Shown one piece after another: positions 34,576 through 48,162 of a stretch of DNA of 64,000 bases. The translations under genes and the position numbers were made by a program. The number at the start of each line of letters is the position of its first letter. Positions within the stretch are counted from its first letter, which is position 1. The notes beneath the pieces are model-generated. The model saw nothing but the letters and a program-made list of their open reading frames with translations, was not told the DNA's origin and ran no database searches. Origin of the DNA: Apostichopus japonicus (Eukaryota > Echinodermata > Holothuroidea > Aspidochirotida > Stichopodidae); NCBI RefSeq assembly GCF_037975245.1, contig NC_092575.1, forward strand, positions 19,923,841 to 19,987,840. Direction: 5' to 3'.

Positions 34576-35364
34576 AAATGAAAATTTATTTCATATTAAA
34601 GTGTCTTCTGAATTGAATAAATTTAACGACTGGTTTGCCTCTAATAAGCTATCGCTTAACATTGGCAAAACGAATTATATCGTTTTTAATACATCCCGAA
34701 ATTTTAGCTGGGATAAAGATATTTTTATGGGAGGTAAAATTCTCAAAGAGGTATTTTCAATAAATTCTTAGGTGTACATATTGATCATAAACTTTCATGG
34801 GGTGATCATATTTCCATAGTATGCAAGAAAGTTGCAAAGAATATAGGAATATTATCGAAATTGAAACACTACCTGCCACAACACATATTAAAGACACTTT
34901 ATCAAACTTTAGTGGTCCCACATTTTTCTTATTGCTCGATAATTTGGTCTGGTACACGTGATATTAATCTTAAGCCACTTATTATATTACAAAAGAAAGC
35001 TGTCCGCCACATATCACATGCTGCACCACGTGATCACACCAACCTTCTATTCAAGGATCTGAATGTATTGAAAATTAATGACATAATACGTGTAAATCTT
35101 GCCACCTTCACTTATAAGGCTTGGAATGGACTCCTACCTAATGCATTTCATAATTATTTAATCAGTAATTCGGATATACATCACCACAACACAAGACATG
35201 CAAATCATGCGCATTATCACAACACGAATACCTCAACAGAAATGTTAAGCCTCAGAAATCGAGCAATAAAAACCTGGAATTCTATTACTGACATTATTAA
35301 AAATAAATTATCGTGTAGGACATTTAGAAAATGTTATATTAAAGAAATAATTGCATCATATTAA

Positions 35365-35529
35365 TTAAAATATCATATAATTGATTTATTGTCGAAACGC
35401 TTAATTTGATCTTTAATTTTTTTCTTCTCTTTTCTTTCTTAAGGGAGTCTTCTACATTGTTAAGCTATTGTATGCTTTATAGAAGATTTCCTTTCACCTT
35501 GTATATTTGCACGTGAAAAAACAAAATAA
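35365..35529 (+). other. LINE B 3' UTR
   Basis: AT-rich, with no ORF. Contains a pyrimidine-rich stretch (35418-35441) and a GTCTTCTACATT...TATAGAAGAT pair that could form a short hairpin ahead of the tail, as often recognised by the element's own RT. AAAATAAA occurs at the tail boundary. Confidence 0.6.
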
Positions 35530-35553
35530 ATCAAATCAAATCAAATCAAATCA
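35530..35553 (+). repeat. LINE B 3' pentanucleotide tail
   Basis: About five ATCAA/TCAAA units lie directly before the right-hand satellite junction, where AATTACAGTG resumes the interrupted monomer. A short tandem 3' tail instead of plain poly(A) is typical of several non-LTR clades. Confidence 0.85.
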
Positions 35554-38500
35554 AATTACAGTGAATAAGACATTTATTAATCGTGTCGAAGCTATCTAGT
35601 CGCCGTAAGCACATGAATTACCTATAGATGATGCCTCGAAGCTACGAGTAGATGTAAAGGCCCAGGCTTGAGTGAGCATTATTACGTGAGCATTATTACG
35701 TGTAGATTACGTAACGACGTAGACGCTGATTTCGGGAATAATTTGTAAATATGTATCATGAGTTGCGAATAGATACACCAGGGTAACCATATTCACCGTC
35801 AATAAAAAGCTATAACCGATCGGTTATACGCAATTGCAATGATTACGTCATCTGTTTCTCGTATCGAAGGTATGCCCATAGCTATTACCAATTGACTGGA
35901 CGACAACGTGTCGAAGCTACTTAGGCTATGCTACCATGTTAGCTTATGTACAAGCGGCCTGTTGGTTTATATGGATGGCTCTCGTCTTGTATGCGCGAGA
36001 TCCCGGGTTCGATTCCCAGCCAACATTTTTTGTCCTTTTACATTTTGTCCTTTTATTTTGATTTGCACGATTGATGAACATGCAGCATTTGAATGTGTTG
36101 CATTCTAACTACCAAAACGGTATAATTTGTTTTCATGTTTTCACGGTCAGTAAATGGCTATCCCCGATAGTATATAGGCAATTACAGTGAATAAGCCATT
36201 TATTAATCGTGTCGAAGCTATCTAGTCGCCGTAAGCACACGAATTACCTATAGATGATGCCTCGAAGCTACGTGTAGATGTAAAGGCCCAGGCTTGAGTG
36301 AGCATTATTACGTGAGCATTATTACGTGTAGATTACGTAACGACGTAGACGCTGATTTCGGGAATAATTTGTAAATATGTATCATGAGTTGCGAATAGAT
36401 ACACCAGGGTAACCATATTCACCGTCAATAAAAAGCTATAACCGATCGGCTATACGCAATTGCAATGATTACGTCATCTGTTTCTCGTATCGAAGGTATG
36501 CCCATAGCTATTACCAATTGACTGGACGACAACGTGTCGAAGCTACTTAGGCTATGCTACCATGTTAGCTTATGTACAAGCGGCCTGTTGGTTTATATGG
36601 ATGGCTCTCGTCTTGTATGCGCGAGATCCCGGGTTCGATTCCCAGCCAACATTTTTTGTCCTTTTACATTTTGTCCTTTTATTTTGATTTGCACGATTGA
36701 TGAACATGCAGCATTTGAATGTGTTGCATTCTAACTACCAAAACGGTATAATTTGTTTTCATGTTTTCACGGTCAGTAAATGGCTATCCCCGATAGTATA
36801 TAGGCAATTACAGTGAATAAGCCATTTATTAATCGTGTCGAAGCTATCTAGTCGCAGTAAGCACATGAATTACCTATAGATGATGCCTCGAAGCTACGTG
36901 TAGATGTAAAGGCCCAGGCTTGAGTGAGCATTATTACGTGTAGATTACGTCCATAAGGAACGACGTAGACGCTGATTTCGGGAATAATTTGTAAATATGT
37001 ATCATGAGTTGCGAATAGATACACCAGGGTAACCATATCCACCGTCAATAAAAAGCTATAACCGATCGGCTATACGCAATTGCAATGATTACGTCATCTG
37101 TTTCTCGTATCGAAGGTATGCCCATAGCTGTTACCAATTGACTGGACGACAACGTGTCGAAGCTACTTAGGCTATGCTACCATGTTAGCTTATGTACAAG
37201 CGGCCTGTTGGTTTATATGGATGGCTCTCGTCTTGTATGCGCGAGATCCCGGGTTCGATTCCCAGCCAACATTTTTTGTCCTTTTACATTTTGTCCTTTT
37301 ATTTTGATTTGCACGATTGATGAACATGCAGCATTTGAATGTGTTGCATTCTAACTACCAAAACGGTATAATTTGTTTTCATGTTTTCACGGTCAGTAAA
37401 TGGCTATCCCCGATAGTATATAGGCAATTACAGTGAATAAGCCATTTATTAATCGTGTCGAAGCTATCTAGTCGCCGTAAGCACATGAATTACCTATAGA
37501 TGATGCCTCGAAGCTACGTGTAGATGTAAAGGCCCAGGCTTGAGTGAGCATTATTACGTGTAGATTACGTCCATAAGGAACGACGTAGACGCTGATTTCG
37601 GGAATAATTTGTAAATATGTATCATGAGTTGCGAATAGATACACCAGGGTAACCATATTCACCGTCAATAAAAAGCTATAACCGATCGGTTATATGCAAT
37701 TGCAATGATAACGTCATCTGTTTCTCGTAGAGAAAATATGCCAATAGCTATTACCAATTGACTGGACGACAACGTGTCGAAGCTACTTAGGCTATGCTAC
37801 CATGTTAGCTTATGTACAAGCGGCCTGTTGGTTTATATGGATGGCTCTCGTCTTGTATGCGCGAGATCCCGGGTTCGATTCCCAGCCAACATTTTTTGTC
37901 CTTTTACATTTTGTCCTTTTATTTTGATTTGCACGATTGATGAACATGCAGCATTTGAATGTGTTGCATTCTAACTACCAAAACGGTATAATTTGTTTTC
38001 ATGTTTTCACGGTCAGTAAATGGCTATCCCCGATAGTATATAGGCAATTACAGTGAATAAGCCATTTATTAATCGTGTCGAAGCTATCTAGTCGCCGTGA
38101 GCACACGAATTACCTATAGATGATGCCTCGAAGCTACGTGTAGATGTAAAGGCCCAGGCTTGAGTGAGCATTATTACGTGTAGATTACGTCCATAAGGAA
38201 CGACGTAGACGCTGATTTCGGGAATAATTTGTAAATATGTATCATGAGTTGCGAATAGATACACCAGGGTAACCATATCCACCGTCAATAAAAAGCTATA
38301 ACCGATCGGCTATACGCAATTGCAATGATTACGTCATCTGTTTCTCGTATCGAAGGTATGCCCATAGCTGTTACCAATTGACTGGACGACAACGTGTCGA
38401 AGCTACTTAGGCTATGCTACCATGTTAGCTTATGTACAAGCGGCCTGTTGGTTTATATGGATGGCTCTCGTCTTGTATGCGCGAGATCCCGGGTTCGATT

Positions 38501-41500
38501 CCCAGCCAACATTTTTTGTCCTTTTACATTTTGTCCTTTTATTTTGATTTGCACGATTGATGAACATGCAGCATTTGAATGTGTTGCATTCTAACTACCA
38601 AAACGGTATAATTTGTTTTCATGTTTTCACGGTCAGTAAATGGCTATCCCCGATAGTATATAGGCAATTACAGTGAATAAGCCATTTATTAATCGTGTCG
38701 AAGCTATCTAGTCGCCGTAAGCACATGAATTACCTATAGATGATGCCTCGAAGCTACGTGTAGATGTAAAGGCCCAGGCTTGAGTGAGCATTATTACGTG
38801 TAGATTACGTCCATAAGGAACGACGTAGACGCTGATTTCGGGAATAATTTGTAAATATGTATCATGAGTTGCGAATAGATACACCCGGGTAACCATATTC
38901 ACCGTCAATAAAAAGCTATAACCGATCGGTTATATGCAATTGCAATGATAACGTCATCTGTTTCTCGTATCGAAAATATGCCCATAGCTATTACCAATTG
39001 ACTGGACGACAACGTGTCGAAGCTACTTAGGCTATGCTACCATGTTAGCTTATGTACAAGCGGCCTGTTGGTTTATATGGATGGCTCTCGTCTTGTATGC
39101 GCGAGATCCCGGGTTCGATTCCCAGCCAACATTTTTTGTCCTTTTACATTTTGTCCTTTTATTTTGATTTGCACGATTGATGAACATGCAGCATTTGAAT
39201 GTGTTGCATTCTAACTACCAAAACGGTATAATTTGTTTTCATGTTTTCACGGTCAGTAAATGGCTATCCCCGATAGTATATAGGCAATTACAGTGAATAA
39301 GCCATTTATTAATCGTGTCGAAGCTATCTAGTCGCCGTGAGCACACGAATTACCTATAGATGATGCCTCGAAGCTACGTGTAGATGTAAAGGCCCAGGCT
39401 TGAGTGAGCATTATTACGTGTAGATTACGTCCATAAGGAACGACGTAGACGCTGATTTCGGGAATAATTTGTAAATATGTATCATGAGTTGCGAATAGAT
39501 ACACCAGGGTAACCATATTCACCGTCAATAAAAAGCTATAACCGATCGGCTATACGCAATTGCAATGATTACGTCATCTGTTTCTCGTATCGAAGGTATG
39601 CCCATAGCTATTACCAATTGACTGGACGACAACGTGTCGAAGCTACTTAGGCTATGCTACCATGTTAGCTTATGTACAAGCGGCCTGTTGGTTTATATGG
39701 ATGGCTCTCGTCTTGTATGCGCGAGATCCCGGGTTCGATTCCCAGCCAACATTTTTTGTCCTTTTACATTTTGTCCTTTTATTTTGATTTGCACGATTGA
39801 TGAACATGCAGCATTTGAATGTGTTGCATTCTAACTACCAAAACGGTATAATTTGTTTTCATGTTTTCACGGTCAGTAAATGGCTATCCGCGATAGTATA
39901 TAGGCAATTACAGTGAATAAGCCATTTATTAATCGTGTCGAAGCTATCTAGTCGCAGTAAGCACATGAATTACCTATAGATGATGCCTCGAAGCTACGTG
40001 TAGATGTAAAGGCCCAGGCTTGAGTGAGCATTATTACGTGTAGATTACGTCCATAAGGAACGACGTAGACGCTGATTTCGGGAATAATTTGTAAATATGT
40101 ATCATGAGTTGCGAATAGATACACCAGGGTAACCATATCCACGGTCAATAAAAAGCTATAACCGATCGGCTATACGCAATTGCAATGATTACGTCATCTG
40201 TTTCTCGTATCGAAGGTATGCCCATAGCTGTTACCAATTGACTGGACGACAACGTGTCGAAGCTACTTAGGCTATGCTACCATGTTAGCTTATGTACAAG
40301 CGGCCTGTTGGTTTATATGGATGGCTCTCGTCTTGTATGCGCGAGATCCCGGGTTCGATTCCCAGCCAACATTTTTTGTCCTTTTACACTTTGTCCTTTT
40401 ATTTTGATTTGCACGATTGATGAACATGCAGCATTTGAATGTGTTGCATTCTAACTACCAAAACGGTATAATTTGTTTTCATGTTTTCACGGTCAGTAAA
40501 TGGCTATCCGCGATAGTATATAGGCAATTACAGTGAATAAGCCATTTATTAATCGTGTCGAAGCTATCTAGTCGCCGTAAGCACATGAATTACCTATAGA
40601 TGATGCCTCGAAGCTACGTGTAGATGTAAAGGCCCAGGCTTGAGTGAGCATTATTACGTGTAGATTACGTCCATAAGGAACGACGTAGACGCTGATTTCG
40701 GGAATAATTTGTAAATATGTATCATGAGTTGCGAATAGATACACCAGGGTAACCATATTCACCGTCAATAAAAAGCTATAACCGATCGGCTATACGCAAT
40801 TGCAATGATTACGTCATCTGTTTCTCGTATCGAAGGTATGCCCATAGCTATTACCAATTGACTGGACGACAACGTGTCGAAGCTACTTAGGCTATGCTAC
40901 CATGTTAGCTTATGTACAAGCGGCCTGTTGGTTTATATGGATGGCTCTCGTCTTGTATGCGCGAGATCCCGGGTTCGATTCCCAGCCAACATTTTTTGTC
41001 CTTTTACATTTTGTCCTTTTATTTTGATTTGCACGATTGATGAACATGCAGCATTTGAATGTGTTGCATTCTAACTACCAAAACGGTATAATTTGTTTTC
41101 ATGTTTTCACGGTCAGTAAATGGCTATCCCCGATAGTATATAGGCAATTACAGTGAATAAGCCATTTATTAATCGTGTCGAAGCTATCTAGTCGCCGTAA
41201 GCACATGAATTACCTATAGATGATGCCTCGAAGCTACGTGTAGATGTAAAGGCCCAGGCTTGAGTGAGCATTATTACGTGTAGATTACGTCCATAAGGAA
41301 CGACGTAGACGCTGATTTCGGGAATAATTTGTAAATATGTATCATGAGTTGCGAATAGATACACCAGGGTAACCATATTCACCGTCAATAAAAAGCTATA
41401 ACCGATCGGCTATACGCAATTGCAATGATTACGTCATCTGTTTCTCGTATCGAAGGTATGCCCATAGCTATTACCAATTGACTGGACGACAACGTGTCGA

Positions 41501-42113
41501 AGCTACTTAGGCTATGCTACCATGTTAGCTTATGTACAAGCGGCCTGTTGGTTTATATGGATGGCTCTCGTCTTGTATGCGCGAGATCCCGGGTTCGATT
41601 CCCAGCCATCATTTTTTGTCCTTTTACATTTTGTCCTTTTATTTTGATTTGCACGATTGATGAACATGCAGCATTTGAATGTGTTGCATTCTAACTACCA
41701 AAACGGTATAATTTGTTTTCATGTTTTCACGGTCAGTAAATGGCTATCCCCGATAGTATATAGGCAATTACAGTGAATAAGCCATTTATTAATCGTGTCG
41801 AAGCTATCTAGTCGCCGTAAGCACATGAATTACCTATAGATGATGCCTCGAAGCTACGTGTAGATGTAAAGGCCCAGGCTTGAGTGAGCATTATTACGTG
41901 TAGATTACGTCCATAAGGAACGACGTAGACACTGATTTCGGGAATGATTTGTAAATATGTATCATGAGTTGCGAATAGATACACCCGGGTAACCATATCC
42001 ACGGTCAATAAAAAGATATAACCGATCGGCTATACGCAATTGCAATGATTACGTCATCTGTTTCTCGTATCGAAGGTATGCCCATAGCTATTACCAATTG
42101 ACTGGACGACAAC

Positions 42114-42476
42114 GTGTCGAAGCTACTTAGGCTATGCTACCATGTTAGCTTATGTACAAGCGGCCTGTTGGTTTATATGGATGGCTCTCGTCTTGTATGC
42201 GCGAGATCCCGGGTTCGATTCCCAGCCAACATTTTTTGTCCTTTTACATTTTGTCCTTTTATTTTGATTTGCACGATTGATGAACATGCAGCATTTGAAT
42301 GTGTTGCATTCTAACTACTTCTAATCATGAGTTGCGAATAGATACACCAGGGTAACCATATCCACGGTCAATAAAAAGCTATAACCGATCGGCTATATGC
42401 AATTGCAATGATAACGTCATCTGTTTCTCGTATCGAAGATATGCCCATAGCTACTACCAATTGACGGGACGACAAC
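42114..42476 (+). repeat. Short 363-bp monomer 1 (257-bp deletion)
   Basis: After CTAACTAC the sequence reads TTCTA (42319-42323) and then joins ATCATGAGTTGCG. This removes segment A and most of the following region, but keeps A', the tRNA-like module and the hairpin. The 5-bp TTCTA has no counterpart at either edge and may be filler copied from the nearby GCATTCTAAC. Confidence 0.88.
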
Positions 42477-45400
42477 GTGTCGAAGTTACTTAGGCTATGC
42501 TACCATGTTAGCTTATGTACAAGCGGCCTGTTGGTTTATATGGATGGCTCTCGTCTTGTATGCGCGAGATCCCGGGTTCGATTCCCAGCCAACATTTTTT
42601 GTCCTTTTACATTTTGTCCTTTTATTTTGATTTGCACGATTGATGAACATGCAGCATTTGAATGTGTTGCATTCTAACTACCAAAACGGTATAATTTGTT
42701 TTCATGTTTTCACGGTCAGTAAATGGCTATCCCCGATAGTATATAGGCAATTACAGTGAATAAGCCATTTATTAATCGTGTCGAAGCTATCTAGTCGCCG
42801 TGAGCACACGAATTACCTATAGATGATGCCTCGAAGCTACGTGTAGATGTAAAGGCCCAGGCTTGAGTGAGCATTATTACGTGTAGATTACGTCCATAAG
42901 GAACGACGTAGACGCTGATTTCGGGAATAATTTGTAAATATGTATCATGAGTTGCGAATAGATACACCAGGGTAACCATATCCACCGTCAATAAAAAGCT
43001 ATAACCGATCGGCTATACGCAATTGCAATGATTACGTCATCTGTTTCTCGTATCGAAGGTGTGCCCATAGCTGTTACCAATTGACTGGACGACAACGTGT
43101 CGAAGCTACTTAGGCTATGCTACCATGTTAGCTTATGTACAAGCGGCCTGTTGGTTTATATGGATGGCTCTCGTCTTGTATGCGCGAGATCCCGGGTTCG
43201 ATTCCCAGCCAACATTTTTTGTCCTTTTACATTTTGTCCTTTTATTTTGATTTGCACGATTGATGAACATGCAGCATTTGAATGTGTTGCATTCTAACTA
43301 CCAAAACGGTATAATTTGTTTTCATGTTTTCACGGTCAGTAAATGGCTATCCCCGATAGTATATAGGCAATTACAGTGAATAAGCCATTTATTAATCGTG
43401 TCGAAGCTATCTAGTCGCCGTAAGCACATGAATTACCTATAGATGATGCCTCGAAGCTACGTGTAGATGTAAAGGCCCAGGCTTGAGTGAGCATTATTAC
43501 GTGTAGATTACGTCCATAAGGAACGACGTAGACGCTGATTTCGGGAATAATTTGTAAATATGTATCATGAGTTGCGAATAGATACACCCGGGTAACCATA
43601 TTCACCGTCAATAAAAAGCTATAACCGATCGGTTATATGCAATTGCAATGATAACGTCATCTGTTTCTCGTATCGAAAATATGCCCATAGCTATTACCAA
43701 TTGACTGGACGACAACGTGTCGAAGCTACTTAGGCTATGCTACCATGTTAGCTTATGTACAAGCGGCCTGTTGGTTTATATGGATGGCTCTCGTCTTGTA
43801 TGCGCGAGATCCCGGGTTCGATTCCCAGCCAACATTTTTTGTCCTTTTACATTTTGTCCTTTTATTTTGATTTGCACGATTGATGAACATGCAGCATTTG
43901 AATGTGTTGCATTCTAACTACCAAAACGGTATAATTTGTTTTCATGTTTTCACGGTCAGTAAATGGCTATCCCCGATAGTATATAGGCAATTACAGTGAA
44001 TAAGCCATTTATTAATCGTGTCGAAGCTATCTAGTCGCCGTGAGCACACGAATTACCTATAGATGATGCCTCGAAGCTACGTGTAGATGTAAAGGCCCAG
44101 GCTTGAGTGAGCATTATTACGTGTAGATTACGTCCATAAGGAACGACGTAGACGCTGATTTCGGGAATAATTTGTAAATATGTATCATGAGTTGCGAATA
44201 GATACACCAGGGTAACCATATTCACCGTCAATAAAAAGCTATAACCGATCGGCTATACGCAATTGCAATGATTACGTCATCTGTTTCTCGTATCGAAGGT
44301 ATGCCCATAGCTATTACCAATTGACTGGACGACAACGTGTCGAAGCTACTTAGGCTATGCTACCATGTTAGCTTATGTACAAGCGGCCTGTTGGTTTATA
44401 TGGATGGCTCTCGTCTTGTATGCGCGAGATCCCGGGTTCGATTCCCAGCCAACATTTTTTGTCCTTTTACATTTTGTCCTTTTATTTTGATTTGCACGAT
44501 TGATGAACATGCAGCATTTGAATGTGTTGCATTCTAACTACCAAAACGGTATAATTTGTTTTCATGTTTTCACGGTCAGTAAATGGCTATCCGCGATAGT
44601 ATATAGGCAATTACAGTGAATAAGCCATTTATTAATCGTGTCGAAGCTATCTAGTCGCAGTAAGCACATGAATTACCTATAGATGATGCCTCGAAGCTAC
44701 GTGTAGATGTAAAGGCCCAGGCTTGAGTGAGCATTATTACGTGTAGATTACGTCCATAAGGAACGACGTAGACGCTGATTTCGGGAATAATTTGTAAATA
44801 TGTATCATGAGTTGCGAATAGATACACCCGGGTAACCATATTCACCGTCAATAAAAAGATATAACCGATCGGCTATACGCAATTGCAATGATTACGTCAT
44901 CTGTTTCTCGTATCGAAGGTATGCCCATAGCTATTACCAATTGACTGGACGACAACGTGTCGAAGCTACTTAGGCTATGCTACCATGTTAGCTTATGTAC
45001 AAGCGGCCTGTTGGTTTATATGGATGGCTCTCGTCTTGTATGCGCGAGATCCCGGGTTCGATTCCCAGCCAACATTTTTTGTCCTTTTACATTTTGTCCT
45101 TTTATTTTGATTTGCACGATTGATGAACATGCAGCATTTGAATGTGTTGCATTCTAACTACTTCTAATCATGAGTTGCGAATAGATACACCAGGGTAACC
45201 ATATCCACGGTCAATAAAAAGCTATAACCGATCGGCTATATGCAATTGCAATGATAACGTCATCTGTTTCTCGTATCGAAGATATGCCCATAGCTACTAC
45301 CAATTGACGGGACGACAACGTGTCGAAGTTACTTAGGCTATGCTACCATGTTAGCTTATGTACAAGCGGCCTGTTGGTTTATATGGATGGCTCTCGTCTT

Positions 45401-48162
45401 GTATGCGCGAGATCCCGGGTTCGATTCCCAGCCAACATTTTTTGTCCTTTTACATTTTGTCCTTTTATTTTGATTTGCACGATTGATGAACATGCAGCAT
45501 TTGAATGTGTTGCATTCTAACTACCAAAACGGTATAATTTGTTTTCATGTTTTCACGGTCAGTAAATGGCTATCCCGATAGTATATAGGCAATTACAGTG
45601 AATAAGCCATTTATTAATCGTGTCGAAGCTATCTAGTCGCCGTGAGCACACGAATTACCTATAGATGATGCCTCGAAGCTACGTGTAGATGTAAAGGCCC
45701 AGGCTTGAGTGAGCATTATTACGTGTAGATTACGTCCATAAGGAACGACGTAGACGCTGATTTCGGGAATAATTTGTAAATATGTATCATGAGTTGCGAA
45801 TAGATACACCAGGGTAACCATATCCACCGTCAATAAAAAGCTATAACCGATCGGCTATACGCAATTGCAATGATTACGTCATCTGTTTCTCGTATCGAAG
45901 GTATGCCCATAGCTGTTACCAATTGACTGGACGACAACGTGTCGAAGCTACTTAGGCTATGCTACCATGTTAGCTTATGTACAAGCGGCCTGTTGGTTTA
46001 TATGGATGGCTCTCGTCTTGTATGCGCGAGATCCCGGGTTCGATTCCCAGCCAACATTTTTTGTCCTTTTACATTTTGTCCTTTTATTTTGATTTGCACG
46101 ATTGATGAACATGCAGCATTTGAATGTGTTGCATTCTAACTACCAAAACGGTATAATTTGTTTTCATGTTTTCACGGTCAGTAAATGGCTATCCCCGATA
46201 GTATATAGGCAATTACAGTGAATAAGCCATTTATTAATCGTGTCGAAGCTATCTAGTCGCCGTAAGCACATGAATTACCTATAGATGATGCCTCGAAGCT
46301 ACGTGTAGATGTAAAGGCCCAGGCTTGAGTGAGCATTATTACGTGTAGATTACGTCCATAAGGAACGACGTAGACGCTGATTTCGGGAATAATTTGTAAA
46401 TATGTATCATGAGTTGCGAATAGATACACCCGGGTAACCATATTCACCGTCAATAAAAAGCTATAACCGATCGGTTATATGCAATTGCAATGATAACGTC
46501 ATCTGTTTCTCGTATCGAAAATATGCCCATAGCTATTACCAATTGACTGGACGACAACGTGTCGAAGCTACTTAGGCTATGCTACCATGTTAGCTTATGT
46601 ACAAGCGGCCTGTTGGTTTATATGGATGGCTCTCGTCTTGTATGCGCGAGATCCCGGGTTCGATTCCCAGCCAACATTTTTTGTCCTTTTACATTTTGTC
46701 CTTTTATTTTGATTTGCACGATTGATGAACATGCAGCATTTGAATGTGTTGCATTCTAACTACCAAAACGGTATAATTTGTTTTCATGTTTTCACGGTCA
46801 GTAAATGGCTATCCCCGATAGTATATAGGCAATTACAGTGAATAAGCCATTTATTAATCGTGTCGAAGCTATCTAGTCGCCGTGAGCACACGAATTACCT
46901 ATAGATGATGCCTCGAAGCTACGTGTAGATGTAAAGGCCCAGGCTTGAGTGAGCATTATTACGTGTAGATTACGTCCATAAGGAACGACGTAGACGCTGA
47001 TTTCGGGAATAATTTGTAAATATGTATCATGAGTTGCGAATAGATACACCAGGGTAACCATATTCACCGTCAATAAAAAGCTATAACCGATCGGCTATAC
47101 GCAATTGCAATGATTACGTCATCTGTTTCTCGTATCGAAGGTATGCCCATAGCTATTACCAATTGACTGGACGACAACGTGTCGAAGCTACTTAGGCTAT
47201 GCTACCATGTTAGCTTATGTACAAGCGGCCTGTTGGTTTATATGGATGGCTCTCGTCTTGTATGCGCGAGATCCCGGGTTCGATTCCCAGCCAACATTTT
47301 TTGTCCTTTTACATTTTGTCCTTTTATTTTGATTTGCACGATTGATGAACATGCAGCATTTGAATGTGTTGCATTCTAACTACCAAAACGGTATAATTTG
47401 TTTTCATGTTTTCACGGTCAGTAAATGGCTATCCGCGATAGTATATAGGCAATTACAGTGAATAAGCCATTTATTAATCGTGTCGAAGCTATCTAGTCGC
47501 AGTAAGCACATGAATTACCTATAGATGATGCCTCGAAGCTACGTGTAGATGTAAAGGCCCAGGCTTGAGTGAGCATTATTACGTGTAGATTACGTCCATA
47601 AGGAACGACGTAGACGCTGATTTCGGGAATAATTTGTAAATATGTATCATGAGTTGCGAATAGATACACCCGGGTAACCATATTCACCGTCAATAAAAAG
47701 CTATAACCGATCGGTTATATGCAATTGCAATGATAACGTCATCTGTTTCTCGTATCGAAAATATGCCCATAGCTATTACCAATTGACTGGACGACAACGT
47801 GTCGAAGCTACTTAGGCTATGCTACCATGTTAGCTTATGTACAAGCGGCCTGTTGGTTTATATGGATGGCTCTCGTCTTGTATGCGCGAGATCCCGGGTT
47901 CGATTCCCAGCCAACATTTTTTGTCCTTTTACATTTTGTCCTTTTATTTTGATTTGCACGATTGATGAACATGCAGCATTTGAATGTGTTGCATTCTAAC
48001 TACCAAAACGGTATAATTTGTTTTCATGTTTTCACGGTCAGTAAATGGCTATCCCCGATAGTATATAGGCAATTACAGTGAATAAGCCATTTATTAATCG
48101 TGTCGAAGCTATCTAGTCGCCGTGAGCACACGAATTACCTATAGATGATGCCTCGAAGCTAC
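42477..48162 (+). repeat. 2843-bp higher-order repeat (one 363-bp plus four 620-bp monomers), two copies
   Basis: Markers after each short monomer recur in order at an offset of 2843 bp (2842 after a 1-bp deletion). The order is GTGAGCACACG, then CACCCGGGTAACC with GAAAATATG, then GTGAGCACACG with CATATTCACC, then ATCCGCGATAG with GTCGCAGTAAG. Copies run about 42319-45161 and 45162-48003. The same four-monomer order without the short one is seen at about 38040-40200, so the short monomer was added to a pre-existing four-mer or lost from that copy. Confidence 0.8.
44957..45319 (+). repeat. Short 363-bp monomer 2
   Basis: Identical deletion junction (TTCTA at 45162-45166), 2843 bp after the first. 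It also shares the downstream CTACTACCAATTGACGGG variant. It descends from the same deletion event. Confidence 0.88.

Larger units (their letters stand above)
32362..35364 (+). pseudogene. LINE B ORF2: endonuclease plus reverse transcriptase, broken
   Basis: About 1000 codons, the usual length for this protein. It starts at the ATG at 32362, which overlaps the ORF1 stop, and ends with TAA at 35362. Endonuclease motifs: SETW (codons 99-102), RGGGVCLFV, GVIYRPP, GDYNID (202-207) and SDHLP (265-269). RT motifs: YRPISLL, LDLSKAFD, GVPQGSILGPLLF and FADD (34537-34548). A C-terminal domain follows the RT. Lesions: stops at TAA 32512-32514, TAG 33409-33411 and TAG 33556-33558; a frameshift at the T8 run 34556-34563, just after FADD; and a second shift at about 34750-34758 that returns to the first frame. 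The protein would nick DNA and copy the element RNA. This copy cannot make it. Confidence 0.9.
30961..35553 (+). mobile_element. LINE B, near full-length non-LTR retrotransposon (degenerate)
   Basis: A 4593-bp insertion splits a monomer at GGCAATTA|CAGTG. AATTA occurs at 30956-30960 and 35554-35558, a possible 5-bp target-site duplication. Order: 250-bp 5' UTR, ORF1 with three CCHC knuckles, ORF2 with an AP-type endonuclease and RT, a 190-bp 3' UTR and a pentanucleotide tail. Two-ORF layout and size fit the Jockey/CR1/L2 assemblage. ORF1 has one probable frameshift. ORF2 has three stops and two frameshifts, so this copy is dead. It has the opposite orientation to LINE A and is clearly a different family. 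Confidence 0.92.

Noticed and set aside
30961-35553. LTR retrotransposon or endogenous retrovirus at the LINE B position
   Set aside because: There are no terminal repeats, protease, RNase H-integrase order or primer-binding site. The endonuclease-RT order and simple-repeat tail are those of a non-LTR element.
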